Positions 49,652-59,257 of a DNA stretch of 64,000 bases are shown here, piece after piece. Source of the stretch: Erigeron canadensis (lineage: Eukaryota; Streptophyta; Magnoliopsida; Asterales; Asteraceae). Where the stretch lies: assembly GCF_010389155.1 (NCBI RefSeq), contig NC_057765.1:23562980-23626979 (forward strand), read 5' to 3'. A model generated the notes under the pieces. The model ran no database searches and had not been told where the DNA came from. It saw only the letters and a program-made list of their open reading frames with translations. The stretch's first letter is position 1, and each line of letters begins with the position of its first letter. The translations under genes and the position numbers were made by a program.

Positions 49652-51000
49652 TTATCAACTACTACAGACTTATGGGCAGTGGACCCAACCGTATATAGTA
49701 TAGAATAAAGGTAAGACCAGGTCGATCCACGGAGATTGTTACTAAGAATAAAGTGAGTTTAATGTAGTTCAAAAGCTTTAGGTTTAAGGACCCTCGTCAC
49801 TTTGGTTTTGAAAACCAGTTAGTAGAAGAGTAATTAGTAATTCCGTAGAATTAAACGAAAAGAGATTTATTGAAAACAAGATTATTTAAAAGTAATCTAC
49901 CTTGCATCCATGACACAACAAACTTTGGTTGCATATAAGTAGAACCCAATTCAATAACGTTGATTTAATAACTAGGTTTAGACAAAGAATTCACTAGTTG
50001 CGCACCTGGCTTATTACCCTATCCAAACCCATTAACCAATTGATTCAATTTTAAAGACCGGCTACCACCTGACGTCTTTTAAAATATCCCTAACTGATTA
50101 ACTTGTTTTGTTATTATTTAACAATTATGCCTACCGATTCTACAAAACCGTTAACACGTTTAATCTTATTACCTATGGTTGTTCTCTAACACACTACCAT
50201 GAATTAGAGCCAATTAATTTTACCAAATCAATTAAAATAGTACATACACAATTTAACTACCACTAAAAATCATGCATATATTATCAACTAACCAATAGAT
50301 AATTGATAAAGATTAAATATTAAGATCTCGACACAACGTTAAACTAATCAACTTAAATTCATAAAATCATGCAATTATTATCCATCATATCACTTCATCT
50401 TAGCAGATGATTAAAATATTTAGCTAGACATGATAAAACTAATAGAACTAACGATTATCGAATAAATAATATCCATAATAATAATTGTATAGTAATATAG
50501 TCTTGTAATATTGTAACCAACAATAATTAAAGTAAAGAAAAGTAAAGGAATTCGAACTGTTATGTACAAATATACTTTTATGGTTTAGGGTTTGAAGTTG
50601 TAGGGTTTAGAGTTTAGCCTGCTAACCCTACTACTTCAAACCCTAAACCCTAAAGTTTAATTGCTAATATGAGAGGGAAGCTGCATTCTAAAAACCCTAG
50701 AAAATCTAAACCCTAAATGCTAAACCCTAAAAACCTAAAAAAGATGAGGGTTCCCACTACAGGGTTTAAGGTTTGAAGCCCGAGGTTTAGCCTGCTAACC
50801 CTCGACCTTCAAACCCTAAACCCTAGAGCGGGATGTATTAGAGGTAAGTGCAACTTGCCCATGGGTAAGTACAACTTACACATGTATAAGATGAACGTGA
50901 TAAAAAAAAACTAAATTTAAAAAGTCGTCAAAAGTATATCGAATCACATCTCTAATGAAAGATGACGAAATTCTAAGACTACCCACGCTTTTCTTTTCGT
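49652..51000 (-). mobile_element. Athila-like LTR remnant
   Basis: From about 49652 the plus strand reads CTACTACAGACTTATGGGCAGTGGACCCAACCGTATATAGTATAG, which parallels the inner end of the Athila LTR at 55655 (ACTACACACTCACAGGCAGTGTACCTGATCG). Later blocks also align (AAGACCGG ... GACG ... TTTCCCTA). It is therefore an old LTR of the same clade in the same orientation. The far end is unclear. It carries telomere-like hairpins at 50581-50830 just upstream, in its own sense, of CCATAAAAGTATA. Confidence 0.6.
50581..50830. repeat. Two long imperfect hairpins built of CCCTAAA-like sequence
   Basis: First hairpin: AGGGTTTGAAGTTGTAGGGT pairs with AACCCTACTACTTCAAACCCT around GCCTGCT (about 50587-50650). 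Second: AGGTTTGAAGCCCGAGGTTT pairs with AACCCTCGACCTTCAAACCCT around the same GCCTGCT loop (about 50768-50825). Between them run scattered CCCTAAA units, the plant telomere unit, but not as a regular tandem array. Confidence 0.75.
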
Positions 51001-51235
51001 CTAACGATCTACGGTTTGTGAGATAAAAGTTTTTTGGTGAATTTGATAGATTCTATTAAAGTAAGAGAGAGAAAAAAAAAAGAGCTGACGAAAATACCCC
51101 TCTAGTGTTGAGAGGGGTTTTTTATTTTTAATCTTGTCTATCCATTTTCTTTGATCCAAGGGTGTAGAGAAGTTCTTGGGTTTTTTTTAAGAGTTCTCAA
51201 ATAACCCCTCATATATATATATATATATATATATA

Positions 51236-51626
51236 GGGTAACACTCCAGTGAGAACAGTTTTAAAATAAGAACGGTGAGAACACTTAAAAAACATCATTT
51301 TGATGCATTAAAAGTCCATAAAACTAACATAATGCTTAACTAATTATCATTATTTAAATGTATAACAACACATTGGCCTGTCAAAATCAAGAAAAACATG
51401 TTTTTTGTTTTGTGCATCCATCTTGGATGCATATTCTTCAAAATAATGCATCCACCAAAAAATGTGATTTTTTTAATTTTGACGGATCAATATGTTGTTA
51501 AACACTTAAATAATGATAATTAGTTAAGCACTATGTTAGTTTTATAGACTTTTAATACATCAAAATGATGTTTTTTAAGTGTTCCCACCGTTCTTATTTT
51601 AAAATTGTTCTTATTTGATTATCCCC
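51236..51626. mobile_element. Long palindromic MITE inserted in an AT microsatellite
   Basis: Inverted arms of about 95 bases: GGGTAACACTCCAGTGAGAACAG ... AAGAACGGTGAGAACACTTA ... ATTTTGATGCATTAAAAGTC on the left, and on the right the reverse complement, ending GATTATCCCC. Further inside, AACTAATTATCATTATTTAA is also inverted. (AT)n runs flank both sides (51209-51234, 51627-51650), recalling MITEs that target (TA)n microsatellites. The centre has GCATCCATCTTGGATGC, another small hairpin. Confidence 0.75.
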
Positions 51627-51650
51627 TATATATATATATATATATATATC

Positions 51651-52950
51651 TAGGTGATACAATGTAAAAAAACACATTCATATAATACAATACTACTCCT
51701 TCCTTGGCTGCCAACTTTCATCAATATGATATTCTATCTTCTTGATCTTCTACATTATTATTATAGATAGTGATTATCATTGATCAAAGATTCACAACAC
51801 GTTATCAGCACGAATTGCTCTTGCAAATCTTGATCTTTGGATTCACAAATCATTATCATCAATCTTTTGTATTCTATTCTATGATTCTCTGATGTTGACA
51901 GCGGAAAAGGATGGAACACATTTGTTTTTCAAAGATAGCATCAAGAATCATATCTCAAACATTACTTCGGTAATTTACGGGTAAATCTCTAAACTTTAAT
52001 TTATTCATTGGATCTGACAATATATTGATAAGTCGTAAAAAAAAATTTGATAACCGGATGCATTCGATTCGCATCCCTTTTTAATTTTATTAATGCACCT
52101 TTAATTTCTTGATTTTTATTTTTATCTTGCTATATTCGTATCCATGTTATGTCGCAAAGTTTGTTTGATATACCTTATATATTATGGTACTGTTATAAAT
52201 AATAAAATTAATAAAAGAAAAATAGATAAAACGTACATGTCTGATCATCAATATTTTATTAAGGTTAATGATGTTATGAATCATGAATGTTTTACTGTAT
52301 TACGGTTTTATTAATCATGTTATGTTATACGGCTTTTAATTGGCAAAACTTAAATAGAATGAAGATCAATAATTTTGAAAACTTTCCAACATATTTAATT
52401 ATTTATTTTCATCTATTATTTTGAATTGAATGGTTGTAGATCTAGATAACTACGAAAACTTGACTTTTGAATTTGTTATGCATGCAGTTCGATCAAGTTG
52501 TTGATCCTAGCATTTTTACTATTCTTGATACGTGTAACATACAAAGAAATATAATTCTTGCCATCATTGAGACTATTTGCATTGATTAATATTTTACGGT
52601 CATCTTAAAATCTTTATAAATACTTTGGTTAAGAATAGAGAAATAGTTTGGCTAATATTATTTTTCTTATGCTATTATTTTGCAATAATATAAAACGATT
52701 GATCGATCTAGACATAGTTTGCATTAATAACATTTTCATGGAAACTGAATTAAGTTGATTGATAAATATGGAAAGTTAATTAAATTGATTGATAAAATAT
52801 CCATGAATTAAGTTGATTGATAAAATCTTACTAGAAAAAGTCAATGTTTTTTATATGTACGAATCTTTTTGAAAAGAAAAAAAAATTGAAATATTTTGAC
52901 ATCTTATTGCGAAAAAAGAAAATTATTCTCCTATTTTGGTAGAGATATAT
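51651..52950. other. Non-coding, possible older copia-type remnant
   Basis: AT-rich sequence. ACAACACGTTATCAGCACGA near 51797 is a motif seen after the LTR in some plant copia elements, so the preceding stretch may be an old LTR end; no pol remains. Around 52760-52825 TTAAGTTGATTGATAAA recurs three times. No gene is seen. Confidence 0.4.
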
Positions 52951-53145
52951 TGTTACGTATCAAATGTGTTAGTTAGGTATATGTGTAAACTATCAATAGT
53001 ATAAGGGGTCAAAGTGTATTTTAGTGATAGTTGACTCTTAGGCAGTTAACAATTGTATAAGTATGTTCAATTAGAGCTAATACAAGGAGAATAAAATTTG
53101 ATAATTTCCTCTCTTTCTCTCAAAGATATTTCCTCTTCTATCAAT

Positions 53146-53157
53146 TGGTATCAGAGC
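53146..53157 (+). other. Primer-binding site, initiator tRNA-Met type
   Basis: TGGTATCAGAGC, two bases after the LTR end, is the complement of the 3' end of initiator methionine tRNA. Confidence 0.82.
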
Positions 53158-53294
53158 AGTCGATCCTCCGGCCACTCGTGATTCCGATCATCTTCACCGG
53201 TGAACATTCTGTTTCCCGGCTACTGTTTTTCTGAAATTCCGATCGAGTTCTTGCAACAATCACTGATTCTTCTCATCTTAAATTCTACTAATCA

Positions 53295-53618
53295 ATGGCT
53301 GCTACACGAAATTCAGAGATGGAATTGATGAGACAAATAGGTACAATTTCTGATTACTGTAATCTTTTTCAAGATTGGTTCGAACGGGTTCAGATTCTTG
53401 AAGAATTTAGTGACTTTTATGGTGTCTATCTCTTTATCTGTGGGTTAGAACCTGAAATTAGGGATATATTTGATGATTGGCATCAATATAGTTGCAATAG
53501 GGTTGAAGATGTGATTTCCCTTGCTTTAAAAATAGATGCTAATGGTTTACAAGATTCATTTTCACCATTTGATCCTACATCTTCATTTTACAAAAAAGAA
53601 TTAGAATTCAATTTTTAG
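53295..53618 (+). pseudogene. Retrotransposon gag-like fragment
   Basis: 107 codons starting MAATRNSEMELMRQIGTISD. The part ISDYCNLFQDWFERVQ ... LFICGLEPEIRDIFD ... RVEDVISLALKID follows the pattern of the plant Ty3-type retrotransposon gag domain (short spacing, GL-PEIR, final helix LA). It ends at TAG; the next frame (+1) runs open into the region at 53638, so a frameshift near 53610 has probably split one longer polyprotein. Confidence 0.6.
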
Positions 53619-53637
53619 AATAAGTCTTGATGAGATA

Positions 53638-55632
53638 ATGAAGGACAATGAGTTTTTTAAAAATGGTAAAATTCCCAAAATGGGCATGGATGATGTTAAA
53701 GATGTAGTGAGAGGAATTCATTCACCTGCTACTGAAGTGGATTTTGAAGATACGAATCATACATATAAGGTGTTTGATGAAATTTCTAAAAGAATTAGTG
53801 ATGGAATGACTAATGACATTTTGGTGCAAATTAGTGATAAATCAGTGGTAAATGATGATTCTAATGTTAGGGTATTAGAAAAGGGTAATCTTGATTTTTG
53901 ACATCTTAAGGATAAAATTGTGGGTGTAAAGCAAGATATGATTGTCAATAATAGGAACAAGTTTTTTGGAATGAAAATTTCAGAGTTATATGAAATTAAA
54001 GATATAATAGTGGATGATTTCTCAATGGTGGGCAATTTTTCACATGATATATATAAGGAAGTTGTATTAGAAGGTATAGCATGGCACTTAATGATGGATA
54101 GTGCGATAGTTATTCATTTCTTTGAATGGAAACCAGGCTGGAACACTTTCTTTATACGAAACTGGGAGGAAATTCAACATAATTCATTTGAAAATGTTGT
54201 TTTTGACAAGTTAGTATATGATGAAACGAGTACCTTGATGACACAATTGTATTTGAGATTTCAAACAGCTAGAACTACTATATGCAGTAATGTTTTTAGC
54301 CTCTACAAGCTGACTCAAGTTAACTGGTGTCATAGTCAATCAGCTGGTCTTATTTTTCTGTCCATATGCAAAAGTGGTGATATAATGGAATTCAGAGATT
54401 TCAATGGGGTTGTATGTGATTTTTGGGGACAAAAATCTTTTAAGATGGGAGTATTAGGTACTACTCAAATAGTCATTGAAACTTTTGTTTGGAAACCGGG
54501 GTGGCTAAATTGCTTGGATGATGTAGTAGTTACTTTGAATATTGTCAATGAATCGGAAACTGCTGAGGATGTAGAGGATTCTGTTGTTAAAAGTCTGGGA
54601 TCATTGAATTTTGTTGAGAAGAAAAATAATGAGTTGATGATTAGTAGTGCAAGTTTAAGCAATGAAAGTTTACTTGATGGTCTTGATGATCAAGGTTTTA
54701 GTCAGAGTCAAAACCTTGTATGGGTACAATTGGAAGCAGGAGAAGATAGGGTTCATGTTGTGGTTTATGAAGAACAGGGGCTGCATTTTGTTGGGATGTA
54801 TGATAGATCTAATGGTTCTGATGCTCTTGATTATGATGTAGGTGATAATCGTGCAGTTTTAACTCAAAAACATCCATGTGTCTGCCAAATGAGAAAAAAT
54901 TACTACATGAATAAATCTGATCTTTGTGTTTGATTAGTTATGAGCTATCTATGTCAAAGTAGAGGGATTGACGATATGATACTTGGGTTGAATTATGCTT
55001 TTGAGGGTGTTGTGATCATCTTTTCTGGTAGTGAAGAATTGGATCATCATATAGCTTTCTCTAAGCAGATTGAGCGGGTTATGGGTACCTTCCGGCAGTT
55101 CATAATAAGAATGGGAGAAAAGGTGGATGCCGATCATATTTCAAATTCAGTGTCTTGCGTGTCCAGCGGGACAAATGATTTTATATATTACTATCTCCCT
55201 GATGTGTTGGGTGTACAATTAAAGTATATTTCATGGAGATTTACTAAGTTTTCAGCCAAGTCGATGAGACAAGAGATATTGGATTATTATGTTCAACGGG
55301 CATCGAGAAATGCTAATAATGATGTTAATCATGTGCAAAATGGTCAAAGGGTAAAGCAGTCACACTGGCGTGGGCAGGTGGTTCAAGCCTCTTCTAAAAA
55401 GATAGCCTTTGACCAGAGATTAAGGTCCGCTATGCAGGTCGGTATTGATAATTTTGCTGATGCTATTGGCCTTACTCCTAGGGCAACAATGTGTGATTGC
55501 TATATCAGGCTCGCCCCAGAGGTTGCGGATAACAAAACTCAGCTTGAGATGTTGCACATTGAACACTCTCTAGGCCAAGTAATGTTTAATCAGCCACATG
55601 TTGATGTGCGAAATCTAGCTTTAAATTTATAA
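53638..55632 (+). pseudogene. Long frame with two internal TGA stops, ending in a GDSL esterase/lipase-like segment
   Basis: One frame stays open for about 665 codons except for TGA at 53899 and 54931. The first two thirds are unfamiliar, with a repeated WKPGW motif (about 54127 and 54487). The last part (54940-55270) resembles the middle of plant GDSL esterase/lipases: LNYAFEGVVIIFSGSEELDH, FSKQIERVMGTFRQFI, HISNSVSCVSSGTNDFIYYY, then WRFTKFSAKSMRQEI. This order and spacing match block III (GTND) and its flanks in that family, close to At5g08460 type by recollection. The catalytic GDS block and final DxxH are absent. The final 120 codons are unrecognised. It looks like a host gene fragment carried by the retroelement, now decayed. 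Confidence 0.6.
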
Positions 55633-56620
55633 CACGATTTACCGATTAATTCTGATTACTACACACTCACAGGCAGTGTACCTGATCGTATGCAGTATAG
55701 TGAATAACTGGTAAGCCGAGATCGTTCGCAAGGACTTAAACAAGCATTTGTAAAGACGTTCAATGATTCAAGTAAAATGGGGGTTTTCGTGGCCGAATTG
55801 CCACGATGCAAATAGTCAGTTGGAAATTAGTAATCCCACAGGATTAATCGAAAAAAAGTTTATAGTTTATAACAAAAATTTAAAAGTCACCCATCTTGAT
55901 TTCGCTCAACAGAATGTTAGGATTGCACATTTGATGAAGTTCAAATTCAATTTAGTGATTTAATGACCGAGACTCAAATTAATCGTTAACTCCGTACCCG
56001 TTAAGTTAACTACTTATTCGACTCTCTTATATAAACTAGGTTCGTTATTAAGACCGGTACCCCACGACGCCTTTTTATAATTTCCCTAGTTAAACAATTG
56101 TTTTGATCATTTCAGATAACAATTTTGCCTAATCGATTGTACCCAACCGTCAATCCGTCAATTCTTATCAAATATTCACTGCCCCCTACCGTACCCGTCA
56201 TAGAACCAATTGCTTCTAGCAAAACAATCAAAATAACTTGTACCCAAATCCTAGTCGTCACTAAGAAACAAGCACAAATTATCCGCAATCAATAATTGAA
56301 TAACAAAGAATTAATAGATTAAGTTCACGACAAAATGTTAAATCAAATCACTTGAATTAATAAATATTGTGCAATCCCCACATAATGTCTCACTCCATCA
56401 AGATGAATGAAAAGGTGATTAGCCACTCATATTGAAATACAAATAACAAAACAAAATGAAGGAATTCATCGTTACCTAGTACAAAGGATTGAACGGAAAT
56501 AACGAGGATAATCCAATTGTAATATCAATCTTCAAAAATGAGAAATCTGATCAAAAGTCTCCTAAAATGTACTTGAAACGGCTGGAAACATAACATAGGG
56601 TTTTGGGGTGAAAAACAAGC

Positions 56621-56630
56621 TATTTATATG
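56621..56630 (-). promoter_or_regulatory. TATA box of the Athila LTR
   Basis: CATATAAATAGC on the minus strand lies about 35 bases downstream of the last palindrome of the cluster. Position inside the LTR fits the U3 core promoter. Confidence 0.65.
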
Positions 56631-56665
56631 TTTCCCAAAAATAGTTGTGCAGGTGTCGACATAAA

Positions 56666-56893
56666 CTGCTGCGCAGCTTATAAGCTGCTGCGCAGCTCCC
56701 CTCTGACCGCGGTTGACCGTTTGACTTTCATTGACTTCGCTGGAAATTCACTAGGCAAGCTGCTGCGCAGCTTACTAAGCTGCTGCGCAGCTTGAGTCCA
56801 CTGTTCTACAACTGCTGCGCAGCTTTTAAGCTGCTGCGCAGCTTGAGCTTTCTGTTTTGTAGCTGCTGCGCAGCTTTTAAGCTGCTGCGCAGC
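56666..56893. repeat. Eight GCTGCTGCGCAGC palindromes in four pairs, in LTR U3
   Basis: Copies of CTGCTGCGCAG occur in pairs; within a pair the copies are 4-7 bases apart (for example CTTTTAAG), and pairs are separated by about 20 bases with TTTCTGTT or CACTGTTC (one gap is longer, about 60). All eight cores are identical, which is unusual for non-coding DNA of this age. Confidence 0.95.
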
Positions 56894-57141
56894 TCTCCTA
56901 GCTCCAGATTTGACTTTCGTTGACTTTTACCAAACTTCATCCAAACGACCCGGAAATCATCCGTAACCACTTATTTCACCCCAAGAATGTCGTTTTCTTC
57001 CAAAATACGCTCAAGTATCTGCTACTAACCTGAAACACTAACAGATACCATAAACGCAACAAATGTATATAAAACGACTCATTAAACATGCTAACTTAAC
57101 TATATAAACCGTAGGAAATGGGTATAAAATACGACATATCA

Positions 57142-57157
57142 AATCCCCCATACTTAA
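57142..57157 (-). other. Polypurine tract of the Athila element
   Basis: AAGTATGGGGGATT on the minus strand lies immediately before the LTR start TGATATG. It is the expected primer site for plus-strand synthesis. Confidence 0.78.
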
Positions 57158-59257
57158 GCTTTGCTTGTCCTCAAGCAAATCCCAATTTTAAATGAAACAT
57201 TCCTTGACAATCACATTATCAACCAAGTGACAAGTAATCAAAAAGCAACAACACCAAGCATGTCAATTGACAGAGGGCGGGTGAAGCAGTTTTTAATCTT
57301 AAATGAAAACTCGAAATGTTTGACAATACCTGAACAATCCGTAAGCCACGATAACCAACTAAGCATACACGAAATAAACGATCCTACCAATATCATTCTA
57401 CTCCAATAACTTACTTTCGGGGTTGAATATATGAAGAATCACTCATAGCTCAGTTGTGATGTATACTTTTTTCCATAGGCTTGATCTCGGATCGTCACTT
57501 CACCATTGAGGCGCAAGGATCAAGTACATTGTCGAAATAGGCATAAAGGGTGATTGTATATTCGAACTAAGGCTATATATTTACGGGTATTTACAATGGA
57601 AATGGGAAGTTATAGGTTACAAGTAAATGAAAAGAAAACAAAAGTATAAGGTATATGTTGGAGATGTACAGATTAGTCTAATCAAACCCAAACCATTGAT
57701 TGCCAACACACCACCAACCTATAAGATGCTATCCCGCGAACACACCTTTAAGTATCACGCAAATCCTGACACCATAGTGGTGTATCAACCTCAAACAACT
57801 TATTATCAACTAAATCTTCCATAGATAATGATACACAAACTTTCTAGACATTTGAGATTGATAAATAGCATACTAGTAGCCCAAGTTCTTCCTCTTTTTT
57901 TTTATTTTATTTTATTATATTGAACCAATTTTTACTCTACTAGTAAATACTTTCTTCCAACAATTAACATGTCTATAACTCTTCACTTTCTTTATTTGAA
58001 CAATTCAAGACAATCTTCAATAACTTAACCCGTTTTTGTATTCTCAAAGATAAGAACATTCCACAAATCACCCAATAAGAATCTCCCAAACCATTCAAAC
58101 AACCATGACAATCAATGGCCCCCAGATTAGACTAACGGTATAGTAAAGTGTAATTAGGTGAAGTTTACATGACAAGGGTGAAAAGCTAAATTACAAGGAA
58201 TGAATATGTGTATAAGATTATCTGAAGATTCAAAGAAAAGGAAAATGTGTATATATGCAAGTATAGGTAAGTGTATAAGGTTGTATAGGTGATTATAGAG
58301 ATACAAAAGAAAAGAAAAAGAAACGAAAGAAAGAAAAAGTAAGGTCAAACCTAAATGCCCAATCATTCTCCAATGTACTTGTCACGATCACCAGGCCAAG
58401 TTCTAGAATCAACACATCACCAGCACACTCTTATCGAGAAGAGAACCCGGAAATGGCTTAGAAATACCTCAAACACGCACATCCTAGTGCAAGGCATCAA
58501 AAAAATGAATACCCTTACTCCTGAATAAATCCAAGAGCCTAAGAGAGGGACGTATTTACGAGGCAAACAAACCAAAACCGCTACTTGACAACTATATGTG
58601 ACAGGATGAAATCTCACAATTTGGTGTTTTGGATGTATATAAGTATGCAAGTAATGTTATCAATCCCGAAGGATAGCCAAATAACCGTTCAAGACACACT
58701 TCGCCAGTTAAACATTTCTTTTGTCAAGGAAAATTTGGTAGTAAAATTGCTTAATAAATAATGAACTTAAGTGTCAAAAGCAATTCACCACGAGGACAAG
58801 TTCAAGTCAAGTTTAAAATCATATTAACTTCTATTATTCCGCCAAATTGATAGCACCAGTTTCAAACATGCACATCACAGTTAAGAGTTCAAAATAGAAA
58901 CTCATACCCCTAGATAAAATCCAAAGGCCTACGAGAGGGACATATCAACAAAACCGATAGAAATCAAAATGACAAAACAACAAACGTTATATACCCGGTA
59001 GCTTAAACCTATTTGCCACCCCCCCACACTTAAGATGGACAATGCCCTCAATGTCCAGATCGGTCAAACAACAGGAAAATAGGGTAAGCGACAAAGCAAG
59101 AATAAGAACACATACCGGAATAACAAAATGAAAGGTGCGAGAGTTTTGTGTGCAACAAAAAATACCAATCACATATGGCGCTGAACTTACTGCCAGCATA
59201 TACATATCAAAACCTTGAACGGATCATGGTTACAAGCATCGTCAGCGCAAAAGTAGC
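57158..59257 (-). other. 3' untranslated region of the Athila element
   Basis: About 2.1 kb without a protein-like frame between the env-like stop and the polypurine tract. It has a second PPT-like TTAAGTGTGGGGGGG on the minus strand (59019-59033) followed by GGTATATAACG. A loose direct repeat of GAGAGGGACRTAT lies near 58540 and 58935. Such long 3' regions are usual in Athila. Confidence 0.6.

Larger units (their letters stand above)
52951..55652 (+). mobile_element. Short-LTR retroelement (5' LTR and internal part) carrying a captured host gene
   Basis: A 193-bp LTR (52951-53143, TGTTACGTATC ... TTCTATCA) is followed two bases later by the primer-binding site TGGTATCAGAGC (53146-53157), matching initiator tRNA-Met. 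The LTR includes GTATAAGTATG and an AATAAAA signal near 53091. The internal part encodes a gag-like fragment, an unknown long frame and a GDSL-lipase-like segment. The 3' LTR is not in the window because an Athila element inserted at 55652; it should lie beyond 64000. The small LTR and lack of pol suggest a non-autonomous derivative. Confidence 0.72.
55653..57141 (-). repeat. 3' LTR of the Athila element
   Basis: On the minus strand it begins TGATATGTCGTATTTTA right after the polypurine tract and ends GTGTGTAGTAATCA; TGAT...ATCA are inverted ends. Length is 1489 bp. It contains eight palindromes (56666-56893), a TATA box (56630-56621) and, near its 3' end, the motif CACTGCCTGTGAGTGTGTAG shared with the remnant at 49652. 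Confidence 0.85.

Noticed and set aside
50640..50830. Interstitial telomere array.
   Set aside because: CCCTAAA units are irregular and mostly arms of hairpins, not a tandem telomeric tract.
56666..56893. Regular short palindromes separated by spacers could suggest a CRISPR array.
   Set aside because: Spacers are similar to each other and of uneven length, no cas-like gene exists, and the setting is a plant retrotransposon LTR.
58154..59205. Minus-strand frames of 70-77 codons in the Athila 3' region.
   Set aside because: Hydrophobic chance frames without conserved features; no evidence of a separate gene.
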